64,000 nucleotides of DNA. Source: Sphagnum compactum (lineage: Eukaryota; Bryophyta; Sphagnopsida; Sphagnales). Positions within the stretch are counted from its first letter, which is position 1. Each line of letters opens with the position of its first letter. Location: the NCBI GenBank assembly GCA_965153455.1, contig OZ234493.1:12390213-12454212 (forward strand). The letters are read 5' to 3'. The notes below the pieces were generated by a model. It searched no databases. It had not been told where the DNA came from and saw only the letters and a program-made list of their open reading frames with translations. Below are positions 1-13,733 of this stretch, in pieces. Made by a program: the position numbers and the translations under genes.

Positions 1-770
1 GGATTTTTTACATCAATATTTTCAATTTGGGGTTTTATTACAACATTTTGAAATTTAGTTCACACATTTGATGTAATTTTGGGGGATTACTTCTGATAAT
101 TTCATCAATTTATTAACTAATTCTTACATTTTCTGGTTTGTTATCAAGATTTAAAGCTTAGGTTCATTGATTTGAGGTGTGTTTCCAACATCAAAAATAT
201 TATTTCCAACATTTTAGCTGAACTTGGGGACTATTTTGATTTTGGTTTTTTATTTGGCAACTATTTCCAACATTTAAGGTGAATTTGGTGACTATTTCAT
301 TAAAATTCATGAATTTGGCAATTGTTTGATTAGATTGAAGTTCACTTCCAACATTTACGTCACCTTTTCCAACATTTCACATCTATTTCATTGAATTTCA
401 TGATTATTTCATTAAAAGTAGGTTTGTTTCAAGTTTTGAAAGTATGTTTAGTATGTTGTTCAAGTTAATAAACCGAAATTAACCCCATTTCAAGTGTTGC
501 AAGTTTGTTCCTACTTAGTTCAAGTCTATATACCTATATTGATGATTCTTTCAAATCATCAAGTGATCATGAAGAGTCCCATGTGATTTTACAAGCATCT
601 AGGTTTGATTCCAAAATGAAAAACATTGAGATGTCATCTAGTCAACCACTAGCAAAGGTCTCAAGGAAGGAGAAATGGTTCGAATTCTTATGGAATCACT
701 CCATTTGAACATCAAGGCCACAAGTTATCACTTCAATTTTTCAAAATCCTCAAAAGACAAAAAAAAAAAT
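1..770. repeat. AT-rich degenerate tandem repeat, no gene
   Basis: The phrase 'tttccaacattt' recurs roughly every 50-70 bases between about 185 and 390, usually followed by a variant of 'ggtgaatttggtgactatttc'. This looks like an old, strongly diverged tandem repeat. The short open frames here (for example 505-708) have no recognisable domain. No gene is seen. Confidence 0.4.
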
Positions 771-3703
771 GACATAGTTTATACTTAGCCTTGTGTGAAA
801 GGTGGTATATGTAGGTTACAAAACAACTTATCCCAAATGCATCTTCTAGGAGGATATTTTAAAGGATCAACTTTGGGAAACTTTGAAAGAGGTGAAGATT
901 GGGACAAGAAAGTTGTGTTGCATAGTGAAAACATCTTGACACAATTGAAGGTAACAAATGGACATGCCACCCAAAATGTTTTCAAAAGATGGTAAAGTGT
1001 GATTGATGGGACATCTACCCCCCCCTCCCCCCCCAATACCTAGGCCCCCTATTCTTCCTATGGTCTTTGAATTTATTAACATTTAATCTATCATTTAATT
1101 TGAGCCCTAACTTGACATGTACTTCAAATGGAAAAACACACAAAAAGGTGAAAATGTTGTAATCATAGTCTAGCAATCTTGCCACCATGGCATGGGAGAT
1201 GGTGATCAACATTGAATATTAAAAAATTTTAATCAAAGCAAGGATTGAGGTTAACATAAAGAAGAAGAGAATGGTGAGGCTTACTAATTTTATAATGATT
1301 AAAGACCTATGAGTTTTGACAAATGTAAAATTTAACACAAAGGTCAAGGATGTTTTAAACTTGTAGCTAGAAGTCCACTCATTGAACCATGATATGCAAG
1401 GATCTTTGTTTCAAGGCATGTGGATTTTGATGAAAGTTTCATCAATGAATTTGATACAACTTTAGACTCCAAAATGTGTTTATAAGGGTATTCCACTCCT
1501 TAGTAGTAGGCCATTGGATATTGTCACCTATAGCCTCATTAATGCAAGATGTAATGAAAATTGCATCATCACATATTGTATTTTTATTTTATTTACACAT
1601 GAATGTGTTGTACATGACTACGTTGTTATGTTTCATGTATATGATAAATTGGAGTAGTTGATATTATAGGTTCAACTTAATTAATTACCTTATACAATGT
1701 GAACTTTAACAGTGAATCACACATGGGCCTTGATGGGTTTAGGGGACCATTAATGGAGTTAACTTATCAAATTCTAATAGATTAAAGTTTGCTAAAACTT
1801 TGAACAAACTTAGAATTGATCACATTGGGAAGAGCACATCCCAAATACTCACCTCTCAATCAATTGATTACCTGACATTTGGTTCTAATTCATTTGTGTT
1901 GAATAGCTTGAATGTGGTAATGCCCATTACTACAACTATGTACATGATTTGATGTTGCTTGCGTGTTTTTTGAAACATTTCCTCATCACTACTTGATGAA
2001 AAGCCATTGAAATCAACAATGTCCGAAAAGACATCATTACCATAAAAAAAACCCCATGAAACATAAGAAGAAACCCCAAAACAAGTCTTAAATAAACCCT
2101 AAGAAGACTTTTATAATTCCAAGAAAAGCCCAAAAAGAAACTTTAAAACAAAAACAATAAAAAGTTATGAAAACAATAAAAAATCAAAGGAACTCCCACA
2201 AGTGAAAATGGAAAATTATGAATAGTTCTTTCTAATGAGTGAAGGAAAAAATAGTAATTCTCACAAGTGAAAATGAAAAAATCATTCCAAAAACCAAAGT
2301 TCAACCCTCAAGGCTCAATATATACTAAAACCTTAATTCTAGAAACAAAATTCAAGCTTCAACAACATATATGGAAACCCTAATTCCAAAAACAAAGGAT
2401 TATGTAGTTCACCAAATTTGTGAAGCTTGATAAGTTAGGACTCATGGCTATATTGTAAATTCTAGATTGTAATGTGCATTGAGTTTGCATTTCGACAAGT
2501 TTGGAGTAGACTCCACTATCTAGAATCCAGACTCTGGAGTTTAGACAACAATGTTGCAACTTGTACCAACATCCATCACGATTCATTGAATCACTAACAA
2601 CATCTGAGGCTTGAAAAACCATACCCGAATCCAACTATTGGAACTTGGCAATTGCATTAACCTAGAAAGGACCAAACATTAAACCTTAATGATTAACCTT
2701 CAAGTTCATTGGCGAGGCTTGGGCCTTGAAAGGATTAGCTTCTAAGGCTTGAGCATTGCAAGTTGCAACATGCTTGAAGCTTGAACATTAAACCTTAATG
2801 ATCATATCTGGATTTTGCAACAAATCCAAGCTTCAAAAAGGAAAAGGTTCGAACTTATACCTTGTACAAATGTTTCATGAAGTAGTGCCATAGTAGGTTA
2901 TGTTGTTATAGGCGAACGAACCTCCACTGTTGGTAAGAACTTTGGCAATTGAAATTACATCAAAGAGTGATTGGCGATGTCGTGTTCAAGCATGTAAGGA
3001 GCCTTGATGAATTAAGGAAAAGATCATCAAAACTGAAAGCATAGTCATGGATGTGGATAAAGTAGTGACAAACATGAGAGAATGAAAAGGCGCCTCTTTC
3101 CTTATCACGGTCGAAAATGGAAAACCCTAACCCTAGGGAGGAGCCATTTGGCACATCCATATAAAAAAAATGAAGGCCATACAATGGCAGCATGTGTCTA
3201 TTTTTATTGGGTTGTCTTGCAAATCAGGTAAGGCCAAAAGAGATATTCGGCGAATTTTCAAACATATATATATTTTTTCAAGCTTAGATGTGGCCAGTCC
3301 CCTTGGGAAAGGTAGGGAGTTAGCTAATATTGGCTAGTAAAAGAAAAGCTGGGGTGAAGACATGGTGACTACATGGTGACTTTACGGCTAACTCTATTGA
3401 ACCTATCTCAATTTCAATATAACACATATATGAAGTGGTAAGAATCCTTCCCCCCCTATGCTCCCAAGTCTAGAAATGTTTAGGTTCATGATAATATTTG
3501 GCTTTCAAATGGATAATGGCATAGGATGGCTCTTTAAGGACTTAAATGACAAGTAGAAAGAGTTAAGTCAAGTTGGTAATACTCTTATTAGTGTCAGCTT
3601 AAAGACCAAACCCACTTTTGCTAAACAGGCTGCTCAACTCTTTTGCTAAACATTGGCTCGTGCAAAGGCACTTCCAACATCTTAAAATCTTGTCATATTG
3701 ATG
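771..3703. other. Intergenic DNA, no gene recognised
   Basis: AT-rich sequence with scattered short open frames on both strands, none with a recognisable domain or convincing start. A C-rich run lies at about 1018-1034. Around 2330-2830 short phrases built on 'aagcttgaacattaaaccttaatgat' recur, which suggests decayed repeats. No RNA gene was identified by eye. Confidence 0.5.
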
Positions 3704-3864
3704 AAACCCTAAACCCTAAACCAGTAAATAAAGCACCCAGCAAAGGGGAAGAAAGAAGGAAGATGAAAACCCTTTGAGTCATATTCATATCCCCGTTTCA
3801 CCAAATTAACTACTCATACACCACCAAACTTGATGTTAAACCCTAAACCCTAAACCCTAAACCT
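3704..3864. repeat. Interstitial telomere-type repeats (CCCTAAA)n
   Basis: Two short runs of the plant telomere unit CCCTAAA: about 2.5 units at 3704-3722 and about 3.5 units at 3838-3864, separated by non-telomeric DNA. Similar 2-3 unit runs occur at 25091-25108, 37031-37049, 53858-53871 and, imperfectly, 56276-56304. They are too short to be chromosome ends. They may be microsatellite-like insertions or telo-box-like motifs. Confidence 0.75.
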
Positions 3865-4243
3865 GTGCGTAGGTGGGGTACCTATTCACATTGTGTATAT
3901 GGAGGACAGCAGCAGGTAATGTACTAGAGAATGGGCCATCTAGGCCCTAGGGCTGATTCTAGCTCCCTAGCAAGTGCATGGGTGATGGTGAGCATCTTGG
4001 GCCGAGCCTATGAGGAATAGGGGTGGACTAGACCAACAGGGCCAGAACCCTAACTGGGTTAATGGTAGAAACTAGAAACCAGTTGGGCCAGTTAGGAGGG
4101 TTGTAGACCAGACCAAGAAGCAAGCAGCCCAGTACCATAACTGGCCAACAACACTACTGGTTTCTAGTTTCTACCAGTAAGGACCATGATGAGCCTTCAC
4201 ACAGGCAACTGGACTCTTGGCAGGGCCTAAACTTATAGACCTC

Positions 4244-4294
<51 letters not shown>

Positions 4295-4689
4295 GACAGC
4301 AACTGAGTTTTGACTTGGAGTGGGGAGTGGGGAAATCCCAAGAGGGATTGGACAGTAGGTACTACCAAGGATCATGTGTCATGTCCTCTCTTTTGCAAAT
4401 TTGTGTCAGAGGGACCAACAACAGACTCCATCCAGAGTGAGTTGCAGTTGGCCATAGGGCTTTCTACATACACGTGTTGTGAGTTGCTTTTGCCATTGAC
4501 ACACAAGTGTTGTCTTTCCAGCATTGATTTCAATGTCACTATTATGCCAGTTCCGAAATTAGGTCTGAATTTCCAAGCTTCAAAGTTCCTACTTCTTTGA
4601 GCTCCAAGCCAAGCTCAAACTCAGCTACCACACCTACCTGTTGTTGTTGTTCCTCACAAGTCAGAAGCACCCACCACCCACCTTTCCAT
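3865..4689. other. Intergenic DNA with a CT/CA microsatellite
   Basis: A (CT)n run at 4247-4278 passes directly into (CA)n at 4279-4293. The sentence-like repeat 'actagaaaccagt' / 'actggtttctagtt' at about 4070-4165 forms an inverted pair. Open frames across the microsatellite are composition artefacts. No gene is seen. Confidence 0.6.
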
Positions 4690-5632
4690 TTTTTTTATAA
4701 AAACAATTTGGCGAAATTTCGCCAAAAAAACGAAGTAAGTTCATTACAAAAGTTCATATGAAGTGATTTTCAATGGAGGTTTTCAATCGCCAGAAGTGAG
4801 AAAGAAACAAAAGTTTTAAAATCGCCAGATCTTTCTCTATATTTGGTTTTCATTGTGTAGTAGCCAAAACTATTGAAGGATGATAAACATATTTGTACTT
4901 CATAATCTGGTATATAGCCAGATTTGGCTAAATCTTCTTATGGATGGATGATCGTCAAATTTTCTACATCTTCTTATGGATGGATGATTGCAATTTTCAA
5001 ATTCCTAAAGAAATACTGCTCAAGTTCAGTGATTTTTATTTTATTTTGTGAAAATTTGAAACCTAACAACTACAACAACAAAAAGAAGGCCCTTGCAAAA
5101 CAAGTTCAAAGTTTTTTTTTTTTTTGGAAAAACAATTTGAAGGCGCCATATTTAGACAATATATTTAGACACATGTTGCCAAACTATACCACGATTCCTA
5201 AACTTGTCTACTTTCCTCTTGGAATGATGTGTAGTAGCCAAATTTGAGAGATGTGTAGCCAAATTTGGCTAAGTTAGTTCTCTTGTGGATGATCACCAAC
5301 CCACCTACCTCACAATTGGGGGGAAAAAAAATAAGGGGGTGTGTCACAATGTGGGCCTTGCCATTTACATTAAAAAGGTACCTTAAGGCAAAAGAAGAAG
5401 AATTATGGAAACTCAAATATTTCACCCATGCAAAAAATATAATAATCTTCACAAAAAAAAATCCTCTAAACGAAACCCAAATCCTTCAAGATATTAGAAC
5501 TCTATAACTAATAATCTCAAGTTTCAACACAAGTCAAGATATCATCATGTTTCAAAAATCCTCATATAAAAATAGACCTATTATTATTAATAATAATTAT
5601 GACCTAGAGGCCAAAATCCCTTAAGCTACTAA
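4690..5632 (+). repeat. Dispersed repeat family A, copy 1
   Basis: This stretch shares long, clearly related blocks with 41500-42895 (same orientation) and with 44190-44510 (opposite orientation). Shared landmarks are 'agccagatttggctaaatct', 'gccatttacattaa..aggtac/tcttaaggcaaaaga' and a block ending 'aaaatcccttaagctact'. No transposase reading frame is visible in any copy, so it is probably a non-autonomous element or the residue of one. The family is unnamed here. Confidence 0.65.
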
Positions 5633-5771
5633 ACTTGTTTCTTGCCAGTTTCTTTTCATTGGTATTCTCATTAAGGGTTTTTAATCTCATATATATATGT
5701 AAAACTGTGTTGTGAATAAATAAATAAATAAAAAGAAACCTCTGGTAATAAAAAGGACTTGTTTCACTAAT

Positions 5772-5985
5772 GGTGCATTCACACTTGATGTTAAATCAAT
5801 GTTAAATGAAAGTCTAGGTGGCATCCTAGGTGGCACCCAATGTTAAATGGGCCGATAGCTTAATGTTAAGTAAACATTAGTTTAATATAAAATCTTCACA
5901 ATAAGTCAGTTTTTAAGTCTTGAATGACTCGAATGGTGTTAAGGGACTCAGCACTAGAGTCCCTAACACCAAGTGTGAACGTACC
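5772..5985. mobile_element. MITE-like element family 1, copy 1
   Basis: A 214-bp element with terminal inverted repeats: the left end reads GGTGCATTCACACTTGATG and the right end is its imperfect reverse complement (CCAAGTGTGAACGTACC). A second copy lies at 19659-19869 in the opposite internal orientation, sharing 'tctaggtggcatcctaggtg' and 'gagtccctaacaccaagtgt'. The flanks are TAA/TTAA-like, which would suit a 3-bp TWA target duplication of the PIF/Harbinger type, but this is not certain. It has no coding capacity. Confidence 0.75.
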
Positions 5986-6119
5986 TTAAGTGAAAAATCT
6001 CATTGGAAACTTGACCCTGTGTTAACCAACATTGCACCATATTTAACCTGTTTTCCCAAACCCTGACCTCCATACTACGCTCCCACCTAGCTACATTGCT
6101 GACCTACATCTTGGCCCTA

Positions 6120-6770
6120 CCTACCTACCTACCTACCTTTTATCATTTCCCTACTAAACCTCTATCGCCATATAAATTTTTATTTTTATTTTTTTGACTA
6201 AACCTTTACCTCTTGGTAAACCCTTTATATATTCATAAATAAACCTCTATCTTTTGGCAAAAACTTTATTTCTTCTCAATTGAACCTTTATTTTTCCACA
6301 AAACTTTTATTTCTTCTTGGCTACATTTTTATATCCTCTTAACTAGACTTTTATCTTTTAGCAAAATCTTTATATATTCTTGACTAAACTTTTATTGACA
6401 AAACCTCTATATCTTCCTAACTAAACCTCTACCTTGGCAAAATCCCTACCTCTTCTTAGCGAAACCTTTATATCTTCGTAACTAAACCTCTTCCTTTTGG
6501 CAAAACCTTTATATATTTTCGAACAAAAATTTACCTTTCAACAAAACCTCTATTTTTTCTTGGCAAAACTTTTATATTTTCTAAACTAAACCTTTATTTT
6601 CTTAGCAAAATTTGTATGTCTTCTTGGCTGAACCTTTATATATTCTTGATTAAACCTCAACCTTTTGGCAAAACCTTTATCTCTTCTTAGCTAAACATTT
6701 ACCTCTTGACAAAACCTCACTATTTCCTAACTAAACTCCTACTTTTCAATAAAACCTCTTTACTAACTTG
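6120..6770. repeat. Degenerate tandem repeat, 'aaacctttatcttcttggcta' type
   Basis: About 20 diverged units of roughly 25-50 bases built from 'ctaaacctttat' and 'ttttggcaaaacc' run through this stretch. It begins beside a perfect short (CTAC)n run at about 6116-6136. There is no coding potential. Confidence 0.7.
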
Positions 6771-7096
6771 AGGTGAGCATTGCCAATTGATAAAATTTGA
6801 AGTGAACTAAAACATATATATTTATATTGGTATTGTACTACCTTGAATTAATAAAATTTTGTAATTTAAATGGAGATATATAATTTTTTTTTCATATTCA
6901 TTTTTTGCAATCAAATTTACATCCAAATTAAGGTATTGCATTTTCTCAATTATCTTCAATTTCAACCTACCAATGTAATGGTTGTGAATTTTGAAATGTA
7001 CCCCTAATGCAATTATTGCATTCATGAGTCTCTATGCCTTATGTTTGATACCTACAATAAATATTTAAGTAGGACTTAAGGGTTGTGTTCAATTAG

Positions 7097-7131
7097 ATAT
7101 ATATATATATATATATATAGATATATATATA
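7097..7131. repeat. (TA)n microsatellite
   Basis: A nearly perfect run of alternating T and A, interrupted once by G. Other TA runs are at about 25035-25059, 48307-48332 and 55268-55279. Confidence 0.85.
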
Positions 7132-7134
7132 ACA

Positions 7135-8290
7135 AGTTCAATTCATTTTTTCTTTTTTGAAGGGAAGTGGAGACAAATCTCAATATGAAAGGTGAGATCA
7201 ATATTTTTTTCCCCTTGTTTAAAGTTTTCATTTCAATAAATTCCAAAAAATTTAAGTAATTTTCATAAAATTTTATTTATTTTGAAAAACCATTTTCATT
7301 TATTAAAATAATTCCGACCATTCATTTACCTTTTAGGGTTTGTTAGTTGATGTTTTGCAAAATTAGGATTTGTAGACGTGTGAAGATAACCCATGTTTAA
7401 CTATGTTCCCATTTTAACATAAAAGTAGCTCAAATTTTAAATTCATAATTATTGGGCCTCAATAAGAAAGGTGGGGTATTACACTTGTAGTTTGAAACAA
7501 CACATTGAAGGTTGGATTTTTTTTTAAGGAGAGTGAAGACAACTTTCAATATAAAAGGTAAAGGTTTAATTGTTATTTTTGTTTCATTAAAGGATTTAAT
7601 TTCATGATTAACATTTGTATTTGTATTTTTTTGCTTATTAAAATAATAGTTTCCAATGCATATACCACTTGTAGGGTTTAGGTTGTGTATTTGTATGGAA
7701 GATTAAGGTTTGCATAAATGTGAAAGTAATGCATGTTTAACCATGATCAAGTTTTAATATTTATGAAAGTAGATCAGTTTTTATATTAAGGTCATAATGA
7801 TTGAACCTCAAGAGAAAGGTGGGGTGGTACTCTTGTAAATCAAAGAAACACATTGAATGTTGGATCCAACTTGCAAAACAACAAAAACAACTTTTCAATT
7901 AAAACGATAACAATAGCAATTCTATTTTTTTTTTAATAAAGGTTTTTGTGTCATGAAGTTTCATTCTTTTCTTGAATTAGTTTCTTGTTAAAATAAGTCT
8001 TAAATAATATTTGTGCATTTCCATTTTTTTTTTATTAAAGTGATTATTGGTGATGTACATCCCAATTGTAAGGTTTAGATTGTGTATTGGTATGGAAGAT
8101 TAACGTTTTCCAACATGTGGGGGTATATTCATGTTTATCCATGTTTATAGATTTTGACATGGGTTCCTTTCTTGTAGGGCAAATTTTGGAAAGTCATAAT
8201 CATGGGATGAACTCCCAAATCTCAAAGTATAGAGGTCCCAAACCCTTCAAAGTCGCCATTTTCAAATGTGGATTGGTGTGAAAAAATGGT
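7135..8290 (+). repeat. Three tandem ~370-bp diverged repeat units
   Basis: Three successive blocks start near 7143, 7518 and 7870. Each begins with a 'ga-agtggagacaa.tttcaatat.aaaggt'-like segment. Each continues through 'gggtttaggttgtgtatttgtatggaagattaaggtt' and 'catgtttaaccatg'. The first two close with 'aagaaaggtggggt.gtac(a)cttgta' and 'aaacacattgaa.gttggat'. Unit 3 is truncated. The units are old, visibly diverged copies with no conserved frame. Confidence 0.6.
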
Positions 8291-8559
8291 GAGTGATATG
8301 GAGGTACAAACAAACTCTCCATTGAATGTGCATATATATCACATGCATGTGTTCATGAATTCTTGGAAGGTGAATGAGGTGATTTGCATACCCTAGTAAA
8401 GTGGAACATTTTAGAAAGTGTGCATGTGCAAAAGAATATCAAGAACTCAACAATTACGCACCACCTTGGGTATACTTGGTAAATGTCATATTACGTACCT
8501 TTGTCATTTGATGTTAGTATGTTACACTTCACACAAGTAGGTTAGGTTTATCAATCACA

Positions 8560-10670
8560 TGAATGTGTTGTAGGTATGAATGTGGGTATGGCCCAAATGA
8601 TTAGTGCAAAAACCCAAACCAAGAAAATATATTAAACATAATTGTTTAACCACGTATTCCATCAAATAATTGTACATATGGCTTGAGGTTGTAAAGATAT
8701 TCTTTTACCATTGTGCACACACCCAAGAAAATGGTGAACCTACACATGGCCAACATGATCCTAAATTCATGGCTTGCATGTCACAATATGCTCCACGAAT
8801 GTCCCAAGCTCTTAAGGATCATATTTGGACCAAAATTGAATTTGGGTCACACCAACAAACAAATATATGACCAACATAAGGCAATTTGGTGGGCATATAG
8901 GTCAATGCAGGAGAAGTTATGACACATGATGATTTTATTAAACAACAAGATATTGTCTGTTTGGATTGAAAACATAAAATAGGAAATTGGCGTTTACATA
9001 AAAACTTGGTCATTTCTATTCAAAGATGAACATTTAATCATTCTAAAAATGATTTTTATTTCCAAGATGCAGGTGAAGTAAATGGGATTGAAATTCCATT
9101 CACAGTTGGGATTCAAATTCTTATGCAATTGCAATCTATGATCTCATGTGTCCACAATGAGCTAATATCAATGGATGCCACATTTGGCATCAATGATGTG
9201 AAATTTCATTTGTTCACATTGATTGTGTTTCATGCACATTACATTGGAGTGCCAATGGCTTTGATTATGACATGTTGAAAAAAATGCGAAGATTTGGTGG
9301 AGTGGTTAATTCTACTTAAAGTATAACTTTTATCATACATGCCCAAATGGAAATTTTTTTTTCATTTGATGATGCCCCACAAGAATTGCATGCATTGCGA
9401 TGAATCTTATTTTCCTTCCATAATTGATTTGTTTATTCAAGTGTTTTAATGTGCATGATTTGGATTTATGCTAAGATAATAATGTTGACCATTTTATTAT
9501 ATGCATGCATAGGATTGTGTGGAGCCAAGATGATGTGCCCATTTTCCTTTGTGCATAACATGCTTTGAAGCCATGGTGCTTACTACCAATGGAAAAAATC
9601 AAGGATTTAAAGAGGAGCAACTTGCAATATTTGATGACCTACATGAGGTCATGTACATGTCCATCAACCCATATGAAACCATTGAATCCTTAAAAGATTG
9701 TGGGAGATAAAAGGTGATTTAAAGCTTTGAACAACATAAGTCAACTAGTGAATCATGGACACGATACTTTTGGGCTTACTATTGTCCATTAGATATGTTA
9801 GTGCACATTCATTATTGCATTGTTATTTTTCATTATTCTACAGATGCAACTTTTTCATTCCTTGAGTTATTCTATAAACAATGCAACTTATACTTTTTCA
9901 TGCACATTGTGTGTTGTTGGAGAATTGTGGATGCTTGGTCTTTAATGACTTATACCACATTTTGACCAAGATACACAAACAAATGTAGAATCTGAGCATG
10001 GAACATTGAAGCATTAGTTTTCCCTTGAGAAAAAGGGACATGGAAGGAGTTGCATTGATTGGTTAGTACGGAGGTTAACCACAACAATAACAAGACACTA
10101 CATGCATATGATGGAAATGAAGAAATGAGGTTTTATAAAAAATAAAGTCATGGAATGCAACATCAAAGTAAGCATTGAGAAGGTGCCATTAATCCCACCC
10201 AATCATGTTTTCCAACCCACCTTTGAAGGTGAGGAGGATGGTGGTATTTGGACGGTTAAGAATCAACAACATTCAAATGTCATTTACAAAGTTTAATCCC
10301 CTTTCATCAAACATGCATTTTGCACATGTGAATGGGCAAGTGAGAATGTTTGCAAACATCAAGTTCTCAAGTTCTCTTAACAAGTATTGATTTTACCAAA
10401 GAGAATATCATGAAATATTGTGGAACATGGTTTGGATCCAATCACATAGGTTTGTAAACCATGTTTGTAGATATGGGTTATTTGCAACTTGATGTTGGAG
10501 GCTTGGGTGATAAGGATAAACAAAATATTCAAGTCAAAGAACTGGGAGTCATTAACATTGGAGGTTTCATGACCATGAATGTCGACATCCTTGATACAAA
10601 TGAAGATTCAAACATAATTAGCGAGCTTGAAATCTCACTTGGAGATAACATTGTCTTGATTACAAAATGA
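8560..10670 (+). pseudogene. Decayed MULE-type transposase with SWIM zinc finger
   Basis: The translated remnant, spread over all three forward frames, matches the plant Mutator-like (MULE) transposase fold. An N-terminal part runs at about 8760-9060. The core reads SMDATFG.NDVKFHLFTL at about 9165-9290; its DATFG aspartate is the usual first catalytic acid. A CEDLVEWL block follows a stop at about 9275. Next come LKPWCLLPMEKIKDL-like and FDDLHEVMYM blocks (9550-9670), and then ESEHGTLKH and DWLVRRLTTTI (9990-10090). A SWIM-type CxCx(n)CxH motif, CTCEWASENVCKH, lies at about 10320-10362. Several stops and frame changes break it, so it is not a functional gene. The downstream frame 10461-10670 may be its C-terminal tail. 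Family assignment rests on motif recall and no search was run. Terminal inverted repeats were not found. Confidence 0.8.
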
Positions 10671-13600
10671 AATGCACAAGATCACCAATGGATGCAAAGA
10701 AGGTGGAGTCCAATTCTATACAACCATGCGAAATCATTATTGAAAGTTGTTGCATCAAATATCCGAAACATTTGATTTATTCGAGTCAACAAATCATTGC
10801 ATCCAAGAATGGGCTTTCAAGGTGTGGATGATGGCACGGGAAATTCAATTAACCTAATGAGAACTTGACATGAATCCATGTTCAAGCATGTAAACACTCA
10901 TAAGAAGAGAGATCATGAATAGATAATGTTCAAAATGTTGAAGACTTATGCATGAATATCCATGACACCACGTTGAAATCCCTTATTCATTAACCATTTC
11001 AATAGTACAATATTTGGTGTCTGGATTTATTTTATCATTATTATTAGTGAGAAGTGTTAGTGCCCATTAAGTGAATGCTACTTGACAATAAAATTCCTTG
11101 CACCATTTATAAGGTTTGAACATGTTGCATTTAATTTACCTTTAGAAAGAAGCAATATTTTTTATCATAATTGATTGCCCATGGAATTTCCAAAGACACT
11201 ATGTCAAAATAATAATATAAAAACACACATGTAGGTATTGCATAGTCAATGTCAAAAAGGTGAATTGAACTGACCAATTGAAGGAATAAAATGAGGTTTT
11301 AATGAAAATGACATATGCAAGTATTGAAATTGGTTTGTGGGAATTGTGGGAGTTTACAAAAACACAAATGCAAGTATTGCTTGTTTGGTTTCCCCTAAAA
11401 AGGTCATATATATGATAATCATGGTTATATGTGAGTATTGCATAGACAGTAGAAATACACAATAAGTTTTAAGGAACATATACACATGCATTGCATGTTT
11501 ACTTCCCATAAAATGAAGGTTATCATATTCATAAATGAATATTGTAAATATATAATAAACTTTAATAATTGTATGAAGGTATCAAGAAGGTTCAGTGATG
11601 CACACAATGAAGGTTATCATGTGTTAACATCATATAATACCGATAATTCATTTGTTCAGTTTGATCAATATTTACATGAATGTGGTTATTCCACTTCCAA
11701 TTTGATTCCATGCAGTGAAGGATTTGGGATAAAATGTGGGTATTGCAAATAAGTTGGCATTTGCCATTATAATAACATTTATCTTTTGGGATACAAGATA
11801 AGTTGAATTTCATAAGGAAGTATTGCACAAAATGAAAATATGTTTTGAACTTAGTGACCATTGTAATACCCATATTTTATGGCATAAACTCTAATGAAAA
11901 CCCCTAGGGGTTAATGTATGACCCTCATGTTCATTACAAATTGGACTTTAAATCCAAGGTGCATTTTCAATAAGTTTAATATCATCACAATTTTTTTGCA
12001 AAAGTGCAATGGGGAAAAGTCTTACAAAAAATCCATCATAGAAAAAGTTACAAAATGTCATTGAACAAAATGTTACAAAAATGTGTGTCCATAACATCCC
12101 AAAACTAGATTATGTACATGTGTTAGTCATATTTTTGTAACAAGTGATTTACCTTAACATGTGACAAAACCTAACCAATAACAGAATGCGATAAGTGATA
12201 TGACAACATGTTAGGTGACATGTCAACATGTAGATAATCAACCAATAGTTTACAGAACCAGTAGTTGGTAGAACATGTAATATGCAAAACAAATAATTTT
12301 AAATAAGTAATTATTTTTTTGAATTTTGGAACTATTAATGTATATATTGGCTAGCGATTATTTGAATGGCCTATTCAAACTGTTTAAATTTTGAAATAAC
12401 TTATATATAAGTAGGAGAACAAAATGAGATGAATAATGGGATTTTTTGTTTTTTGTTTTTCTTTTCAAACTTGAAATGGAAATGGAGCATTTTATTTTCA
12501 ATTTTGTATTCTTGAAATTTTTGTGATATTGAATACATTTGTTTTATAATTGTACATAGGATTTAAATTTTTATTTTAAATGTACCTATTATTATTTTAT
12601 TGAACTTGTTACTGAAAATAGAAGAAATTCCAAAACCTTTGATGGGAATAGACAAAAACCCCATTAAAATTTAGTGACCATGTTAGGGATCAAACCCAAA
12701 ATCTCCAATTATAGTCATCAATTAGTACATTAGAAATGGTTGAAAGAGCTATCAACCAACCTATTGCAAATGAAAAGGTCAACATAGAATTTCCTAGAGT
12801 TAACATTTTGAAAAGGAAATGTAGTTCTGAGAAAGGGATAATGTTACCCATAATTCTTTGTAAACCGTACTTTGATGGACGAGTAACCATTAATTGATGA
12901 ACCGGTACTAATTGTAGAAATATTAATAATTTAATCAATGATAAGCTTAACTTGTAACACATGTTGAATTGATATTTGATACAACAAATAGTTGACAAAA
13001 TAGGTAGTTGGGAGAACATGTAGCAAATTTTTGAAATTCTAATTGTTATACTAATTGAAATTCTAATAACAATTTATTGCTAATTACTATTAGTTTATTA
13101 TAATGAGGTATTTTATCAACAATTTTGACTATTTATAATAATTTTATTTGCTAGTTATTATTAATTGATTAGAACGAGGTGTTTTATGAACTAGTTATTG
13201 TTTAGGTGATTTACACAATGCATTTAAAATTCAAACTTAGAAAATAAAAGAGGTAATAGTTTAACACAAGAACATCATATCTTTATTTTTCATACTTGCT
13301 TTTTGAATTCCTAATGTACAAACTTGGAACTCTAATTTCTGAATACATTTTTGTATTTTCATTATGAGTTGGAAGACATGTGAACACTAAGTAGTTTGTA
13401 CCTATTCAAAATTTAGGAAAGGAAATTTGCATCAAGTGAGAAAAAGAAATTCCCATTAACAACATGTTATGCTTCATATGCTTAACTATATTTTTCATCA
13501 TTAATGGAATGTGCTCAATGATAAGTAGTTGTGGCTTGAGTTGTTTGATTATGCGTAATGGGTTGTATACATGACATGGATATTCAAGGTGAGGCAAATA

Positions 13601-13733
13601 GCCTATGACATAAAACCTTCATTTGTATTGTTGTCCATGAATCTTGTCCAATGCAAATCAAAATTATTTTTTGCAAAAAGTAATAAAAACCAAACTTGAA
13701 TAAAACCTAAACAAAAAAATATTTACACATTTA
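10671..13733. other. Intergenic DNA, no gene recognised
   Basis: AT-rich. Between 11200 and 11880 the phrase '(g)caagtattgca' / 'gtaggtattgcatag' recurs about eight times, suggesting an old repeat. Between 12120 and 13020 'ggtagttgg.agaacatgtag' appears twice. Small open frames on either strand have no recognisable domain. Confidence 0.45.

Noticed and set aside
11199-11873. Cluster of overlapping 60-93-codon frames on both strands
   Set aside because: They fall in an AT-rich repeat built on 'aagtattgca'. The translations are His/Tyr/Cys-rich with no motif and overlap each other on opposite strands.
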